Numbered from the stretch's first letter, positions 1 to 8,729 are shown. The stretch: DNA of 64,000 nt from an uncultured Collinsella sp. (GCA_900541055.1 UQHZ01000006.1:62001-126000), one strand, 5' to 3'. Numbers and translations are program-made. The notes: generated from the sequence alone by a model not told the origin.

Positions 1-13
1 TCCATCACCGCGC

Positions 14-745
14 CTAGTGCAGAATCTTGGACAGGAACTCGCGGCAGCGCGGGTTCTCGGGGTTATCGAAGAAGTGCTCGGGCGTGCCCTCCTCCAGGAT
101 GCGGCCGTCCTCCATAAAGATGACGCGGTCGGCCACCTGGCGCGCAAAGCCCATCTCGTGCGTCACGCAGATCATGGTGATGTCCTCCTGCGCGAGCTCA
201 ATCATAACGTCCAGAACCTCCTGGACCATCTCGGGGTCGAGCGCCGAGGTCGGCTCGTCAAACAGGATGATGGGCTGCTTGGTGCACAGGGCACGGGCGA
301 TGGCGATGCGCTGCTGCTGACCGCCCGAGAGGTTCTGCGGATACTCGCCGGCCTTATGCGCCATGCCAACACGCTTGAGCGCGGCGATGGCGATCTCGGT
401 CGCCTCCTCCTTGCTCTTCTTTTGCAGCTTGATGGGCGCGAGCGTCAGGTTGCCCAGCACCGTCATGTTGGGATACAGGTTGAACTGCTGAAACACCATG
501 GAGCTATACTTGCGAGCCATCTCCAGGTGATTCTTTTTGGTGAGCGGCGTACCGTCGATGACGACCTCGCCCGACGTGGGCTCCTCCAGATAATCGACGC
601 AACGGATGAGCGTCGACTTACCCGAACCGGAAGGCCCGATCATTACGAGCTTCTCGCCGCGCTTGACGGTGAGATTGATATCTTTGAGCACATGCAGGTC
701 GCCAAAGTACTTGTTGAGATGCTTGATCTCGATCATGTCTGCCAT
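14..745 (-). CDS. Polar amino-acid ABC transporter ATP-binding protein (GlnQ-like)
   Basis: ATPase subunit of a polar amino-acid importer; it would couple ATP hydrolysis to uptake through a membrane permease that is not in the window (probably beyond the left edge). The 243-residue protein is complete. It has Walker A GPSGSGKST (residues 37-45), the Q-loop FQQFN (85-89), signature LSGGQQQR (about 139-146) and Walker B ILFDEPTSALD. Length and motifs fit the GlnQ/HisP group. Start is ATG giving MADMIEIKHL; MIEIKHL three codons later is possible. Substrate cannot be read from the sequence. Confidence 0.93.
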   Translation of the reverse strand: MADMIEIKHLNKYFGDLHVLKDINLTVKRGEKLVMIGPSGSGKSTLIRCVDYLEEPTSGEVVIDGTPLTKKNHLEMARKYSSMVFQQFNLYPNMTVLGNLTLAPIKLQKKSKEEATEIAIAALKRVGMAHKAGEYPQNLSGGQQQRIAIARALCTKQPIILFDEPTSALDPEMVQEVLDVMIELAQEDITMICVTHEMGFARQVADRVIFMEDGRILEEGTPEHFFDNPENPRCREFLSKILH

Positions 746-850
746 GAATGTCCCTTCCCTGCGTTTACACGAGTTGAACTATTGTACGGAAAGAACCACG
801 TTTCCGCAGCCCACACTACATTCCCGTAAAGAACCCGCAACCTTTAACCC

Positions 851-919
851 ACTCATTGGGGACAGACTTAAATGAGTACCCGCTCATTGGGCACTCATTT
901 AAGCCTGTCCCCAATGAGT
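851..919. repeat. Inverted repeat of the GGGGACAG family
   Basis: Arms 851-877 and 893-919 are complementary at 26 of 27 positions around a 15-nt spacer. Each arm carries CATTGGGGACAG followed by an AT-rich CTTAAATGAGT tail. It lies in the 247-nt gap between yqeY and the ABC ATPase gene. The same core recurs at 2786, 3425, 5482 (reverse) and 2911 (reverse), so this is a dispersed REP-like intergenic element. Confidence 0.85.
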
Positions 920-930
920 GCCCAGCCCAG

Positions 931-964
931 CAAAAAGGGGCGCGACCATGACGGCCACGCCCCC
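931..964 (-). terminator. Intrinsic terminator of the yqeY-like gene
   Basis: On the minus strand GGGGCGTGGCC and GGTCGCGCCCC form an 11-bp stem (two G-U pairs) around a 5-nt loop, followed at once by TTTTTG. It sits about 28 nt past the stop codon of the gene at 993-1436. Confidence 0.88.
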
Positions 965-992
965 TCAGCCTCAACTGTGTGCCACTCGGCCC

Positions 993-1436
993 CTACGCGA
1001 GGCGGGCTCCGACGATCTTTGCTGCGGCCGGCTTATCGAAGTTGCCGCCGGTGGCCTTGCCCAGGGCACCCATGACCTGGCCCATCTGCTTCTTGGACGT
1101 GGCGCCCAGCTCGGCGATAACCTGCTCGATCAGGGCCTCGAGCTCCTCGCCCGAAACCTGCGCGGGCAGCAGGCTCTCCAGGATCTTGACCTGCTCGGTC
1201 AGGTTGTCGGTACGCTCCTGGTCGGTGCCGGCCTTGATGGACATCTCCAGCGTCTCGCTCGTCTGCTTGATCAGGCGCTTGATCATGCTGTTGACGTCTT
1301 CCTCGGTCACATCGCGGCGCTCGTTAACCTCGATATTCTTCACCTCGGCCTTGACCTGGCGAATGATGGACAGGCGAACCTTGTCCTTGGCCTTCATGGC
1401 CGCGATCATTTCTTTCTGCAGCTCTTCGTTGGTCAT
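993..1436 (-). CDS. GatB/YqeY domain-containing protein
   Basis: Soluble 147-residue protein of the YqeY family, which resembles the tail domain of the GatB/GatE amidotransferase subunits and is thought to bind tRNA; its exact role is not settled. Visible family features are the N-terminal helix MTNEELQKEMIAAMKAKDK, a central RLIKQ-T segment and the C-terminal GQVMGALGKATGGNFDK block, typical of YqeY. The start at 1436 has AGAGAGG upstream at good spacing; an upstream start would add 12 residues without better support. A strong terminator follows. Confidence 0.88.
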   Translation of the reverse strand: MTNEELQKEMIAAMKAKDKVRLSIIRQVKAEVKNIEVNERRDVTEEDVNSMIKRLIKQTSETLEMSIKAGTDQERTDNLTEQVKILESLLPAQVSGEELEALIEQVIAELGATSKKQMGQVMGALGKATGGNFDKPAAAKIVGARLA

Positions 1437-1490
1437 CTGCAAATCCTCTCTAATAGCGTGGGCGGCACTCACGCGAGCACCGCCCCATGG

Positions 1491-2711
1491 TTACTCAGTC
1501 TTCGACGAATCGTCGGTCGAACTCTTGGTGACGCCCTTCAGACTCACGTTATAGGGTACGTCCTTGGGCATGGGGTTGACGGTGATGTCGGCATCCTTCT
1601 TGTACTGCTCCAGCCACTCGCTGTACGCGGTGCTGGCCGCTTGCGTCTTCACCACGTTGGAGACGTACTTTTTGATGTCCTTGGGCACCTGGTTGATGTC
1701 ATCAACCTGATTATCGACATGGAAGTAGTCGGTGCACTTGATGATGTGGTAGCCATAGGTCGACTCGACGACTTCGCTCACGTCGCCCTTGTTGAGTCCC
1801 TCGAGCGCCGTCTGGTAGCTGTCGACGAAAGTGGTGAGCTTATCCCAGCCCACATCGCCCTTCTTCTCCTTGGAACCGGTGTCCTCGGAGTACTGCTCAA
1901 CGGCGTCCTCAAAGCTCAGCTCACCGGAGTTGATCTTGTCCAGGCACTCCTGCGCCTTGGCCTTGGCGGCAGCCTTGTCCTCGTCGGAAGCGTCAGAATC
2001 AACCTTGATCAGGATGTTCGACGAGCGGCGGGCGTCGTTGTAGCTGGACAGGCTTTCGTTGATGTAATCGACAATCTCGCTGTCCTTGGGCTTGCTCGTG
2101 GGCGCAACGGCATCCTTGAGTTTCTGCTGCGCCAGACTCTCCTTGAGTGAGTCCTTGTAGGTGTCCTCGGTATAGCCGTAGGTCTTGAGGGTCTTCTTAA
2201 AGGCCTTGGCGCCGCCCGCGCTCTTGCACGCGTCCTTCCAAGCCTTCTCGACCTCCTCGTCCGACACCGTCACGCCGTTCTCCTTCTGTGCCTGTTGAAG
2301 CAGAATCTGCTGCGTGTAGGAGTCGATGAGTTGCTTGCGGTACTTCTTGGGCGTGAGGTCGTTGTCAACCAGATACTGCGCCCAATCCTTATCCTTGGTG
2401 TAGCCGTAGGACGTGCGCATGCTCATGATCTGCTTGGTCACGGTGTCCTCGGTGAGGTTGGTGCCGTTGATAGTTGCAGCAACACCGCCGGTCAGCTTGT
2501 AGCCCGAGGTGTCCTCGGCCTGCGACATAAGGCCGGAGCACGCCATCGCCGAGACGGAAAGCAGCATCGCCAGCACGCCGATGACCACCAGGACGATCTT
2601 GACGGTCTTAGACACGTACGTCTTGCGCTGCTTCTTGCGAGAGCTGGAGGCAGCGCGAGCCTGCTGCTCGGGCGTCGGCTCGGGCGCAGGGTTCTTTTTC
2701 TTATTTGCCAT
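1491..2711 (-). CDS. Membrane-anchored parvulin-type peptidyl-prolyl isomerase (PrsA/SurA-like)
   Basis: Probable extracytoplasmic foldase that isomerises prolyl bonds in secreted proteins. The 406-residue product has a basic, charged N-terminus, one hydrophobic segment (about 36-57) ending AMACSG, which could be a loose lipobox, a SurA_N-like helical region, and a parvulin domain (about 230-330) with NILIKVD, GDVGW and TYGYHIIKC. The start MANKKK is preceded by AAAGG and is preferred over a 53-residue upstream extension that reads through GGGGACAG-type repeat DNA. Whether it is lipid-anchored or a single-pass membrane protein is open. Confidence 0.85.
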   Translation of the reverse strand: MANKKKNPAPEPTPEQQARAASSSRKKQRKTYVSKTVKIVLVVIGVLAMLLSVSAMACSGLMSQAEDTSGYKLTGGVAATINGTNLTEDTVTKQIMSMRTSYGYTKDKDWAQYLVDNDLTPKKYRKQLIDSYTQQILLQQAQKENGVTVSDEEVEKAWKDACKSAGGAKAFKKTLKTYGYTEDTYKDSLKESLAQQKLKDAVAPTSKPKDSEIVDYINESLSSYNDARRSSNILIKVDSDASDEDKAAAKAKAQECLDKINSGELSFEDAVEQYSEDTGSKEKKGDVGWDKLTTFVDSYQTALEGLNKGDVSEVVESTYGYHIIKCTDYFHVDNQVDDINQVPKDIKKYVSNVVKTQAASTAYSEWLEQYKKDADITVNPMPKDVPYNVSLKGVTKSSTDDSSKTE

Positions 2712-2785
2712 AGTTGGCCTTTCGCATAACGAATCGAACAAACGCCATTGTGTCACAACGCGGCCCCCGCGGCACGCTTGGTGCA

Positions 2786-2930
2786 TTGGGGACAGGTTAA
2801 TCTGCACCATTTTGGTGCAAAGGGGACAGATGTGGCACTTGGCAGTTGGACGTTCTTTATGTGCCGACACTTGGGAACTGTCCCTAACTGCCGGCAGAAA
2901 AGGAACGTCCCCAAGTGCCGGCTCAGCCCC
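2786..2930. repeat. Composite GGGGACAG / GGGGACGTTC palindromic repeat cluster
   Basis: Several interleaved inverted repeats fill the gap between the EIIA gene and the foldase gene. TGCACCA and TGGTGCA pair around 2803-2819. GGCACTTGG near 2834 pairs with CCAAGTGCC at 2911-2919, and GGCAGTT pairs with AACTGCC. GGGGACAG occurs at 2788 and 2822 and the GGGGACGTTCC flavour on the reverse strand near 2903-2913. Short ORFs here are products of the repeat. Confidence 0.75.
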
Positions 2931-2933
2931 ACC

Positions 2934-3398
2934 TTAGAAGTGACGGCGGATGGCGTCGACCATGCCCTGGGACGTGGTCTGGCCGAGCACGTCGGCTGCG
3001 GCATCGGCGTCCATAAAGATGTTCATGAGCGCCTGCAGGGCTTCGACCTGGCCTCCCGGCTCGGCGATGCCCAGATTAATGACGATCTGCGCCGACACCG
3101 GAGCGCCCATGCCAGCCATAGCGTTAAATGTCACGGGCGCGGCGGGCTTCACCACCGCGATATAGGGCTTGGCCACAAACCCCGGATCGGTATGCGGAAT
3201 GGCAATGTTTGCCGCCGGCATGGCAAGACCCGTGGGATAGGCATCCTCGCGCGTGCGAACGGCGTCGAGCCAACCCTCGGCAATGTAGCCACGTGGAGCA
3301 AGCTCGCCCTCGAGCCGCGCAAACACCTCATCCGGCGTCGCACACTCCCAATCAAAAAACACCAGCTCAGGCGTAAACAGCGCTTCGTTATCCGCCAT
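2934..3398 (-). CDS. PTS sugar transporter subunit IIA (fructose/galactitol type)
   Basis: 154-residue EIIA domain of the PTS-EIIA type 2 fold. It would accept phosphate from HPr and pass it to an EIIB domain. The phospho-acceptor histidine is recognisable in NIAIPHTDP (His about 69). No EIIB, EIIC, HPr or sugar enzyme is nearby, so the gene is an orphan: either its partners are elsewhere or it is regulatory. ATG at 3398 has AGAGGTGAG upstream. Substrate is unknown; galactitol-like EIIA proteins are the closest in look. Confidence 0.85.
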   Translation of the reverse strand: MADNEALFTPELVFFDWECATPDEVFARLEGELAPRGYIAEGWLDAVRTREDAYPTGLAMPAANIAIPHTDPGFVAKPYIAVVKPAAPVTFNAMAGMGAPVSAQIVINLGIAEPGGQVEALQALMNIFMDADAAADVLGQTTSQGMVDAIRRHF

Positions 3399-3424
3399 GC
3401 GCTCACCTCTCTCACCTAGCCATC

Positions 3425-3461
3425 GGGGACGTTCTTAAATGACTAGCCGTTAAAGAACGTC
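3425..3461. repeat. GGGGACGTTC-type palindrome
   Basis: GACGTTCTTAA (from 3428) faces TTAAAGAACGTC (3450-3461), forming a short imperfect hairpin. It is the second flavour of the dispersed GGGGAC element, just upstream of the EIIA gene. Confidence 0.7.
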
Positions 3462-3482
3462 GCAGGTGACTACCCAAACAAA

Positions 3483-3518
3483 GGGTGGCCACGTGCGCCT
3501 TGGCGCCAATGACCACCC
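3483..3518 (-). terminator. Probable terminator of purF-purM-purN
   Basis: GGGTGGCCA pairs with TGACCACCC at 8 of 9 positions, with an inner GCGCC-TT-GGCGC stem. The minus strand then reads TTTGTTTG. It lies about 30 nt past the purN stop. Confidence 0.65.
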
Positions 3519-3549
3519 TGACTACTCGGCTAAATTGTACTGTGCGCCG

Positions 3550-4251
3550 CTAGCCGCGAGGCGCGTCAATTGCGACCTTGCCGCTCTCCAGCACGTGGAC
3601 GCGGCCGTCGGCGAGCATTTGCACGACCTCGGGATACAGCACGTGCTCAATCGCATGGATGTGCTCCTCGAGCGTGTCGACATCCCAGCCCTCCCCGACA
3701 GCCAGCGCGCGCTGGGCGATGATGGGGCCGTTGTCGTAAATCTCGTTGGCAAAGTGCACGGTCACGCCGGTCACCTTGACGCCGCGCGCAAAGGCATCGT
3801 CAATCGCATGCGCACCGGTAAAGCTCGGCAGCAGCGCCGGATGCAGATTGACCACGCGGTTGGGAAACGCCGCCAGCAGAGGCGTGTGCACCATGCGCAT
3901 GTAGCCGGCCATGACCACATACTCGCAGCCGCGCTCGAGAAGCTCGTGCGCGATGATCTCGTCAGCGGCGATGGGGTCGGCGTAGACATCCTTGGACAGC
4001 GTGAGCGTCTGGATGCCCGCGCGCTCAGCGCGCTGCAAACCCTTAGCCGAAGGACGGCTCGACACCACAAGCTCAATCGAAGCGTTGAGCTTGCCGGCGG
4101 CGATCAGGTCGATCAGCGCCTGCAGGTTGGTACCCGAACCGCTGATGAGCACACCGATCTTGAGCGGCTCGGCCGTATCGGTGCCGGTCGGACGGGTGTA
4201 GGGCACAAAGCCCAGGCTCGCGGCAGCAGCCATCTGCTCGTTAGCGCTCAT
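3550..4251 (-). CDS. purN: Phosphoribosylglycinamide formyltransferase
   Basis: Transfers a formyl group from 10-formyl-tetrahydrofolate to GAR, third step of de novo IMP synthesis. The 233-residue protein has the N-terminal phosphate-binding loop VLISGSGTNLQ (about 34-44), the catalytic pair in NLHPALLPSF (Asn 135, His 137) and the catalytic Asp in YDNGPII (about 173). It carries a 30-residue N-terminal extension compared with E. coli PurN. Its start overlaps the end of purM by 11 nt, implying translational coupling in purF-purM-purN. Confidence 0.96.
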   Translation of the reverse strand: MSANEQMAAAASLGFVPYTRPTGTDTAEPLKIGVLISGSGTNLQALIDLIAAGKLNASIELVVSSRPSAKGLQRAERAGIQTLTLSKDVYADPIAADEIIAHELLERGCEYVVMAGYMRMVHTPLLAAFPNRVVNLHPALLPSFTGAHAIDDAFARGVKVTGVTVHFANEIYDNGPIIAQRALAVGEGWDVDTLEEHIHAIEHVLYPEVVQMLADGRVHVLESGKVAIDAPRG

Positions 4252-5344
4252 CGGAGTACACGACCTTACCGGAGCCCTCGACGCACTCGCCCACGCGGAA
4301 CGGCTTCTCTCCCAGCGCGACCAGAGCCTCGGTCACGGCAGCCTCGTCCTCGGGGGCGACGATCAGGCACAGGCCAACGCCCATGTTGAAGGTCTTGCAC
4401 GCCTCGTTGGGCGCAAGCTCGGCCTGGCGCGACACATAGGTGATGACGGGCGGAACGTCCCAGCCCATCTCGGCACCGTTGCGGGTGACCACAGCGTCGA
4501 CGTCGTCGGCGAGCGCGCGGTTGAGGTTCTCGGTAATACCGCCGCCGGTGATGTGGGCAATGGCATGAACGTTGGCGCCGCCGCGCAGCAGCTCCAGGAT
4601 CGGCTTGACGTAGATGCGCGTGGGAGCCAGCAGGGCGTCTGCCAGCGATGCGCCGCCGAGCTCCTCGAGCGGACGGCTCAGCTCCTCGGCCTTAGCGGCG
4701 GCCTCGGGCGTGCCCGGCTTAATGCCGTCGACGCCGATGACCTTGCGCACGAGCGAGTAGCCGTTGGAGTGCACGCCGGTGGAAGGCAGGCCCAGGATCA
4801 CATCGCCCGGGCGGACGTTCGCGGGGTCGAGCATCTTGGGACGGTCGACGACGCCCACGGTAAATCCGGCAAGGTCGTAGTCGGCAGGAGCCATAACGCC
4901 CGGGTGCTCGGCCATCTCGCCGCCCACGAGCGCGCAGCCCGCGAGCTTACAGCCGTCGGCTACACCCTTGATGATCTTTGCCATGTGCTCGGCCTCGATG
5001 TGGCCGATGGCAACGTAGTCCAGGAAGAACAGCGGCTCGGCGCCCGAAGCCAGAATGTCGTTGACGCACATAGCAACCAGGTCCTGGCCCACCGTCTCGT
5101 GACGGTCCATGATCTGGGCGAGCACGAGCTTGGTGCCCACGCCGTCGGTACCGCTAATCAGAATCGGGTCTTCCATATCCTTAAGCGCGGCAGCCGAGAA
5201 CAGGCCACCAAAGCCACCGATACCGCCGATGACCTCGGGACGGTTGGTGTCCTTAACCATTTGCTTAATAGCGTCGACGGCGCGGCCGCCCTCGGCGGTA
5301 TCGACGCCGGCATCCTCATACGTCACATGTTTGCTGTCGCTCAT
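4241..5344 (-). CDS. purM: Phosphoribosylformylglycinamidine cyclo-ligase (AIR synthetase)
   Basis: ATP-dependent closure of the imidazole ring, FGAM to AIR, fifth step of purine synthesis. The 367-residue length is usual. Motifs are the N-terminal YEDAGVD, the ISGTDGVGTKL nucleotide/phosphate loop, MCVNDILASGAEPLFFLDY and ALVGGEMAEHPGVM, all hallmarks of PurM. ATG at 5344 follows GAGGAAGG. It sits between purF (156-nt gap) and purN (11-nt overlap). Confidence 0.97.
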   Translation of the reverse strand: MSDSKHVTYEDAGVDTAEGGRAVDAIKQMVKDTNRPEVIGGIGGFGGLFSAAALKDMEDPILISGTDGVGTKLVLAQIMDRHETVGQDLVAMCVNDILASGAEPLFFLDYVAIGHIEAEHMAKIIKGVADGCKLAGCALVGGEMAEHPGVMAPADYDLAGFTVGVVDRPKMLDPANVRPGDVILGLPSTGVHSNGYSLVRKVIGVDGIKPGTPEAAAKAEELSRPLEELGGASLADALLAPTRIYVKPILELLRGGANVHAIAHITGGGITENLNRALADDVDAVVTRNGAEMGWDVPPVITYVSRQAELAPNEACKTFNMGVGLCLIVAPEDEAAVTEALVALGEKPFRVGECVEGSGKVVYSDER

Positions 5345-5476
5345 CTGAGCCTTCCTCTCCCACTACCGTCCGCCGCCCGGGCGCCAAACGGTGCTCATAG
5401 TTGCGTTCATATCGGCGCACACCGCAGCGGCGCGCGCCGTAGTATCAACAAAACAGCAGGTAAAACCTACCAAAAT

Positions 5477-5501
5477 AAACCTGTCCCCACATGGCAGGTT
5501 T
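5477..5501 (-). terminator. Hairpin at the purF stop codon with GGGGACAG in its loop
   Basis: AAACCTG and CAGGTTT form a 7-bp stem overlapping the purF stop codon, followed on the minus strand by ATTTTGG. The loop holds GGGGACAG in the minus orientation, so a repeat-family copy may serve as an attenuator or terminator between purF and purM. Confidence 0.5.
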
Positions 5502-7171
5502 TAGGCCTCGCCGTGCTCCTCTTCCCAGCTGCGGTCGTCGTATTTCTCGACCACGGCGTCGTCGTCAAAGTGCAGCGGCTTGTCCAGGTTGCGGGGCTTA
5601 AAGCCCTCCATAAACTTGTCGCGGCCAAAGCTCTCGGGAATCGCCACGGGGTAGCGGCCGGTAAAGCACGCATCGCAGTAACCGCCCTTGGGCATGACCT
5701 TAAGCAGGCCCTCGACCGAAAGGAAGGCCAGCGAATCGGCGCCGATATACTCGCAAATCTCGTCGACCGTCTTGTTGGCGCTGATAAGCTGCGACTGCAC
5801 ATCGGTATCAATGCCGTAGAAGCACGGCCAGATGACCTCGGGCGAATTGATACGGATGTGAATCTCCTTGGCGCCGGCGTTGCGCAGCATCTTGACGAGC
5901 TGCACCATGGTGGTACCGCGGACGATGGAGTCGTCGATGACGACCAGACGCTTGCCCTCGATGTTGTCGCGCAGCGGATTGAGCTTCATGCGCACACCCA
6001 TGGCGCGCAGCTCCTGCGTAGGCTCGATAAACGTACGGCCCACATAGCGATTCTTGATAAGGCCCTCGCCAAAAGGAATGCCGCTCTCGTGCGAATAACC
6101 CTCCGCGGGCGGCAGGCCGGAGTCGGGCACGCCGATGACCAGGTCGGCCTCGACGGGCTCCTCATGTGCCAGCTGACGACCCATGTCATAACGGCAGGCG
6201 TAGACGCTCTTGCCATTCATGATGGAGTCGGGGCGAGCGAAGTAGACCTGCTCAAAGATGCAGTTGGCAGGCTCTTCGGCTGCAGGCACACCCTGCTCGG
6301 ACACAAGGCCCTCGGCACTGATGCGCAAGATCTCGCCGGGACGGACGTCACGGACGTACTCGGCACCCACGATGTCGAGCGCGCACGTCTCGGAGGCAAC
6401 GACCCAGCCGCCGGCGCGCGTGACATGGGTGGCGGAGTCGACCGTCGCGGCGCCGTCCTGCGACGGCAGCTGCGAAACGGATGCGGCATCGGCCTGGTCC
6501 AGACCCTCGTCCACCAGCTTGCCCAGCACGAGCGGGCGAATGCCGTGCGGATCGCGGAATGCGTAGAGCGCCTGCTCGTTGATGAGCGTCATGGCGTAAC
6601 CGCCGCGCACGAGCTCCATGGTCTTGCGAATGCCCTCGCGCAGATGGCCTGTACGCTGAGTAAAGTAGCCGATGAGTTTGGTCGCGACCTCGGAATCCGA
6701 GTTGGAGAGGAACGGCACGCCCAGCTCGATCAGCTGGCGGCGCAGCTCGTCGGTGTTGACGAGGGTACCGTTGTGCGCAAGCGCGATAATGACGCTATTG
6801 ATGGTAGAGAGGTGCGGCTGAGAGGCCTCCCAGCTCTTGGCGCCGGCGGTGCCATAGCGCACGTGGCCCACGGCCAGCTGGCCGGAAAGCGTCGACAGGT
6901 CGGCGTTGGAGAACACGCGATCGAGCAGGCCCAGATCCTTGCGGACCATAACCGTACCGCCGTCACCAACGGCGATTCCCGCCGATTCTTGGCCGCGATG
7001 CTGCAGTGCACGCAGGCCAAAGTACGTCAGTCGAGCCACGTCGCGATCGGGCGCCCAGACACCAAAAACGCCGCATTCCTCATGCAGCTGGTCAGAGTCC
7101 GGATCATACGTCGACATGGCGTTCACCTGTCCCGCGGCACGCTCGGCCGCGCGGATGGTTTCTTGAGACAT
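5501..7171 (-). CDS. purF: Amidophosphoribosyltransferase
   Basis: First committed enzyme of purine synthesis: PRPP plus glutamine gives phosphoribosylamine. The 556-residue protein has a short propeptide before the N-terminal nucleophile Cys in HEECGVFGVW, a class II glutaminase domain, and a phosphoribosyltransferase domain with VIGVPDSG and the PRPP loop VVIDDSIVRGTT. Four cysteines match the [4Fe-4S] ligands of the B. subtilis type (NCIFEQ, WPCFYG and the CDAC pair near residue 500), so an oxygen-sensitive cluster form is expected. Start ATG at 7171 follows GAGGGG; MSTYDP 18 codons in is an alternative. Confidence 0.96.
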   Translation of the reverse strand: MSQETIRAAERAAGQVNAMSTYDPDSDQLHEECGVFGVWAPDRDVARLTYFGLRALQHRGQESAGIAVGDGGTVMVRKDLGLLDRVFSNADLSTLSGQLAVGHVRYGTAGAKSWEASQPHLSTINSVIIALAHNGTLVNTDELRRQLIELGVPFLSNSDSEVATKLIGYFTQRTGHLREGIRKTMELVRGGYAMTLINEQALYAFRDPHGIRPLVLGKLVDEGLDQADAASVSQLPSQDGAATVDSATHVTRAGGWVVASETCALDIVGAEYVRDVRPGEILRISAEGLVSEQGVPAAEEPANCIFEQVYFARPDSIMNGKSVYACRYDMGRQLAHEEPVEADLVIGVPDSGLPPAEGYSHESGIPFGEGLIKNRYVGRTFIEPTQELRAMGVRMKLNPLRDNIEGKRLVVIDDSIVRGTTMVQLVKMLRNAGAKEIHIRINSPEVIWPCFYGIDTDVQSQLISANKTVDEICEYIGADSLAFLSVEGLLKVMPKGGYCDACFTGRYPVAIPESFGRDKFMEGFKPRNLDKPLHFDDDAVVEKYDDRSWEEEHGEA

Positions 7172-7467
7172 GGCATCCCCTCAGAGCCTCGTATTTTGGC
7201 GTTACCCGCCTTATTATACGCACGGCGCGACGCGCTCCCCCGCGCATGAGCAGCGCTTTTTAAAAGCCCACCGAGCTTATTATCCGTTTTGCGACCAAAC
7301 ATTTTATTGGGTAGTCCACTCTCAGGGGCAACGGCCTCGAAGACTTCCCGTGCGCCGTGTCTCGCCCGCGCTAGGGGCTACATTGTTGCAATTGGGACGT
7401 TCGTCCTGTCTTTTAGCTGGTCGTCGGCGTATCCTTGTAGGCTACTACAAGACGAGAAAGGTAGCGT
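7172..7467. other. Divergent intergenic region, purF / CmpB-family gene
   Basis: About 296 nt between divergently read genes, so it should hold both promoters. I see no riboswitch-like purine aptamer, no tRNA and no convincing ORF. A small inverted repeat CTTGTAG-GC-TACTACAAG lies near 7434-7452, just upstream of the plus-strand gene. Confidence 0.5.
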
Positions 7468-8697
7468 ATGGATCGAAATCAACTCGACCCCAGTGTCCCC
7501 AGCACCACGGAGGCCAAGAAGATCCCCCTTATCATCAAGGTCTACGCAGTCCTGTGCACCCTATCTGGCGTGGGCACGCTCCCGTCAGTCGCCGTCTTTA
7601 TGTGGCAGGTCATCACCGCACTCATTAACGGCAACGTCGCCGCTAAGCTCGGTGATAACACCCTGGTCGCGGTTGGCCTTATCGTCGCCGGCATTATGCT
7701 CTCGGCGGCAAGCGCGATCATCTTGATCGTCTTTGGCCTGGACCTCATCAAGGACCAGCGGCGCAATGCCGCCCGCCTGTCTTACGTCCTCATCGCATTT
7801 ACCGTCGTGGAGCTTTTAGTTGACGTGATGCTCCAGGGCATCGGACCCTTCCTGCTGCGCCCCGCCGTCCAGCTTGTCATCCTCATTGCGCTGTCGGCCA
7901 CCGTCGACCCCACGCTACGCCAGGAGCGCGAACTGCAGCGCCGTCTGCAAGAGATGCTCGACCGCGATGCCGCCGCCGAGGGGATGCTCGGCCGCGACGA
8001 AACCGGCGAGGGCTACATCAAGCTCAACTACTTCAACCTGTTCTGGGTATTCTTCGTCTGCAGCGTGTTAGGTCTCATTCTCGAGGAAGTCTGGCATATG
8101 GTCGTCGTCGATCCCGGCGTCTATCAGGACCGTGCCGGTATGCTATTTGGCCCCTTTAGCCCCATCTACGGATTTGGCGCGGTGCTCATGACCATGGCGC
8201 TCAACCGCTTCTATAAAAAGAATCCTCTGATCATTTTCCTGGTAAGTGCCCTGATCGGCGGCGCTTTCGAGGTGTTTGTAGGCTGGTTTATGCAGACCTC
8301 ATTTGGCGTGGTGTCGTGGAGCTATTCACACATTAGGCTATTCGGCATGCCCGATCCCATCGCGGTATTGACCGGGGGACGCACATGCACGCCGTTTGCC
8401 TGCATGTGGGGCCTGGGTGGCCTCATCTGGATCAAGGTCTTGCTGCCGCGCCTGCTTAAGCTCATCAATATGATTCCATGGAAACGCCGCTACTCTGCTA
8501 CCGTCATCCTGACCGCCGTCATGTTGATCGACGGCGTCATGACGTTGCAATCGCTCGACTATTGGTATCAGCGCGTCAACGGAACCGTTCGAAATATTCC
8601 CGTCGCACAGTTCTATGACAAGCATTTCGATAACGAATATATGGAGAACCGTTTTCAGAGTATGACCATGAGCCCCAAGGACGCCACACGCGTGTAG
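7468..8697 (+). CDS. Putative ABC-transporter type IV (CmpB) family membrane protein
   Basis: Integral membrane protein of 409 residues with about nine hydrophobic segments. The C-terminal half matches the CmpB family pattern: FGPFSPIYGFGAVLM, an LIGGAFEVFVGWFMQ segment, SWSYSHI and GRTCTPFACMWGLGGLIW. The family is named for a putative ABC permease, but its transport role is not established and no ATPase is adjacent. The N-terminal third (about 20-150) is a separate four-helix bundle, followed by a charged linker around 150-180. ATG at 7468 has GAAAGG upstream. It is a lone plus-strand gene ended by a bidirectional terminator. Confidence 0.72.
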   Translation: MDRNQLDPSVPSTTEAKKIPLIIKVYAVLCTLSGVGTLPSVAVFMWQVITALINGNVAAKLGDNTLVAVGLIVAGIMLSAASAIILIVFGLDLIKDQRRNAARLSYVLIAFTVVELLVDVMLQGIGPFLLRPAVQLVILIALSATVDPTLRQERELQRRLQEMLDRDAAAEGMLGRDETGEGYIKLNYFNLFWVFFVCSVLGLILEEVWHMVVVDPGVYQDRAGMLFGPFSPIYGFGAVLMTMALNRFYKKNPLIIFLVSALIGGAFEVFVGWFMQTSFGVVSWSYSHIRLFGMPDPIAVLTGGRTCTPFACMWGLGGLIWIKVLLPRLLKLINMIPWKRRYSATVILTAVMLIDGVMTLQSLDYWYQRVNGTVRNIPVAQFYDKHFDNEYMENRFQSMTMSPKDATRV

Positions 8698-8729
8698 CAA
8701 ACGCCAGAGCAAAATAGCTCCAACACATC

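Noticed and set aside
2753..3004. 83-codon minus-strand ORF
   Set aside because: Encoded almost wholly by the GGGGAC repeat cluster and overlapping the EIIA gene; a repeat artefact.
4553..7249. 898-codon plus-strand ORF
   Set aside because: Mirror of purF and purM in a GC-rich genome. Low-complexity Arg/His/Gly translation without motifs, while the opposite strand encodes canonical enzymes.
7172..7467. Purine riboswitch upstream of purF
   Set aside because: No conserved aptamer core is visible on the minus strand of the leader.
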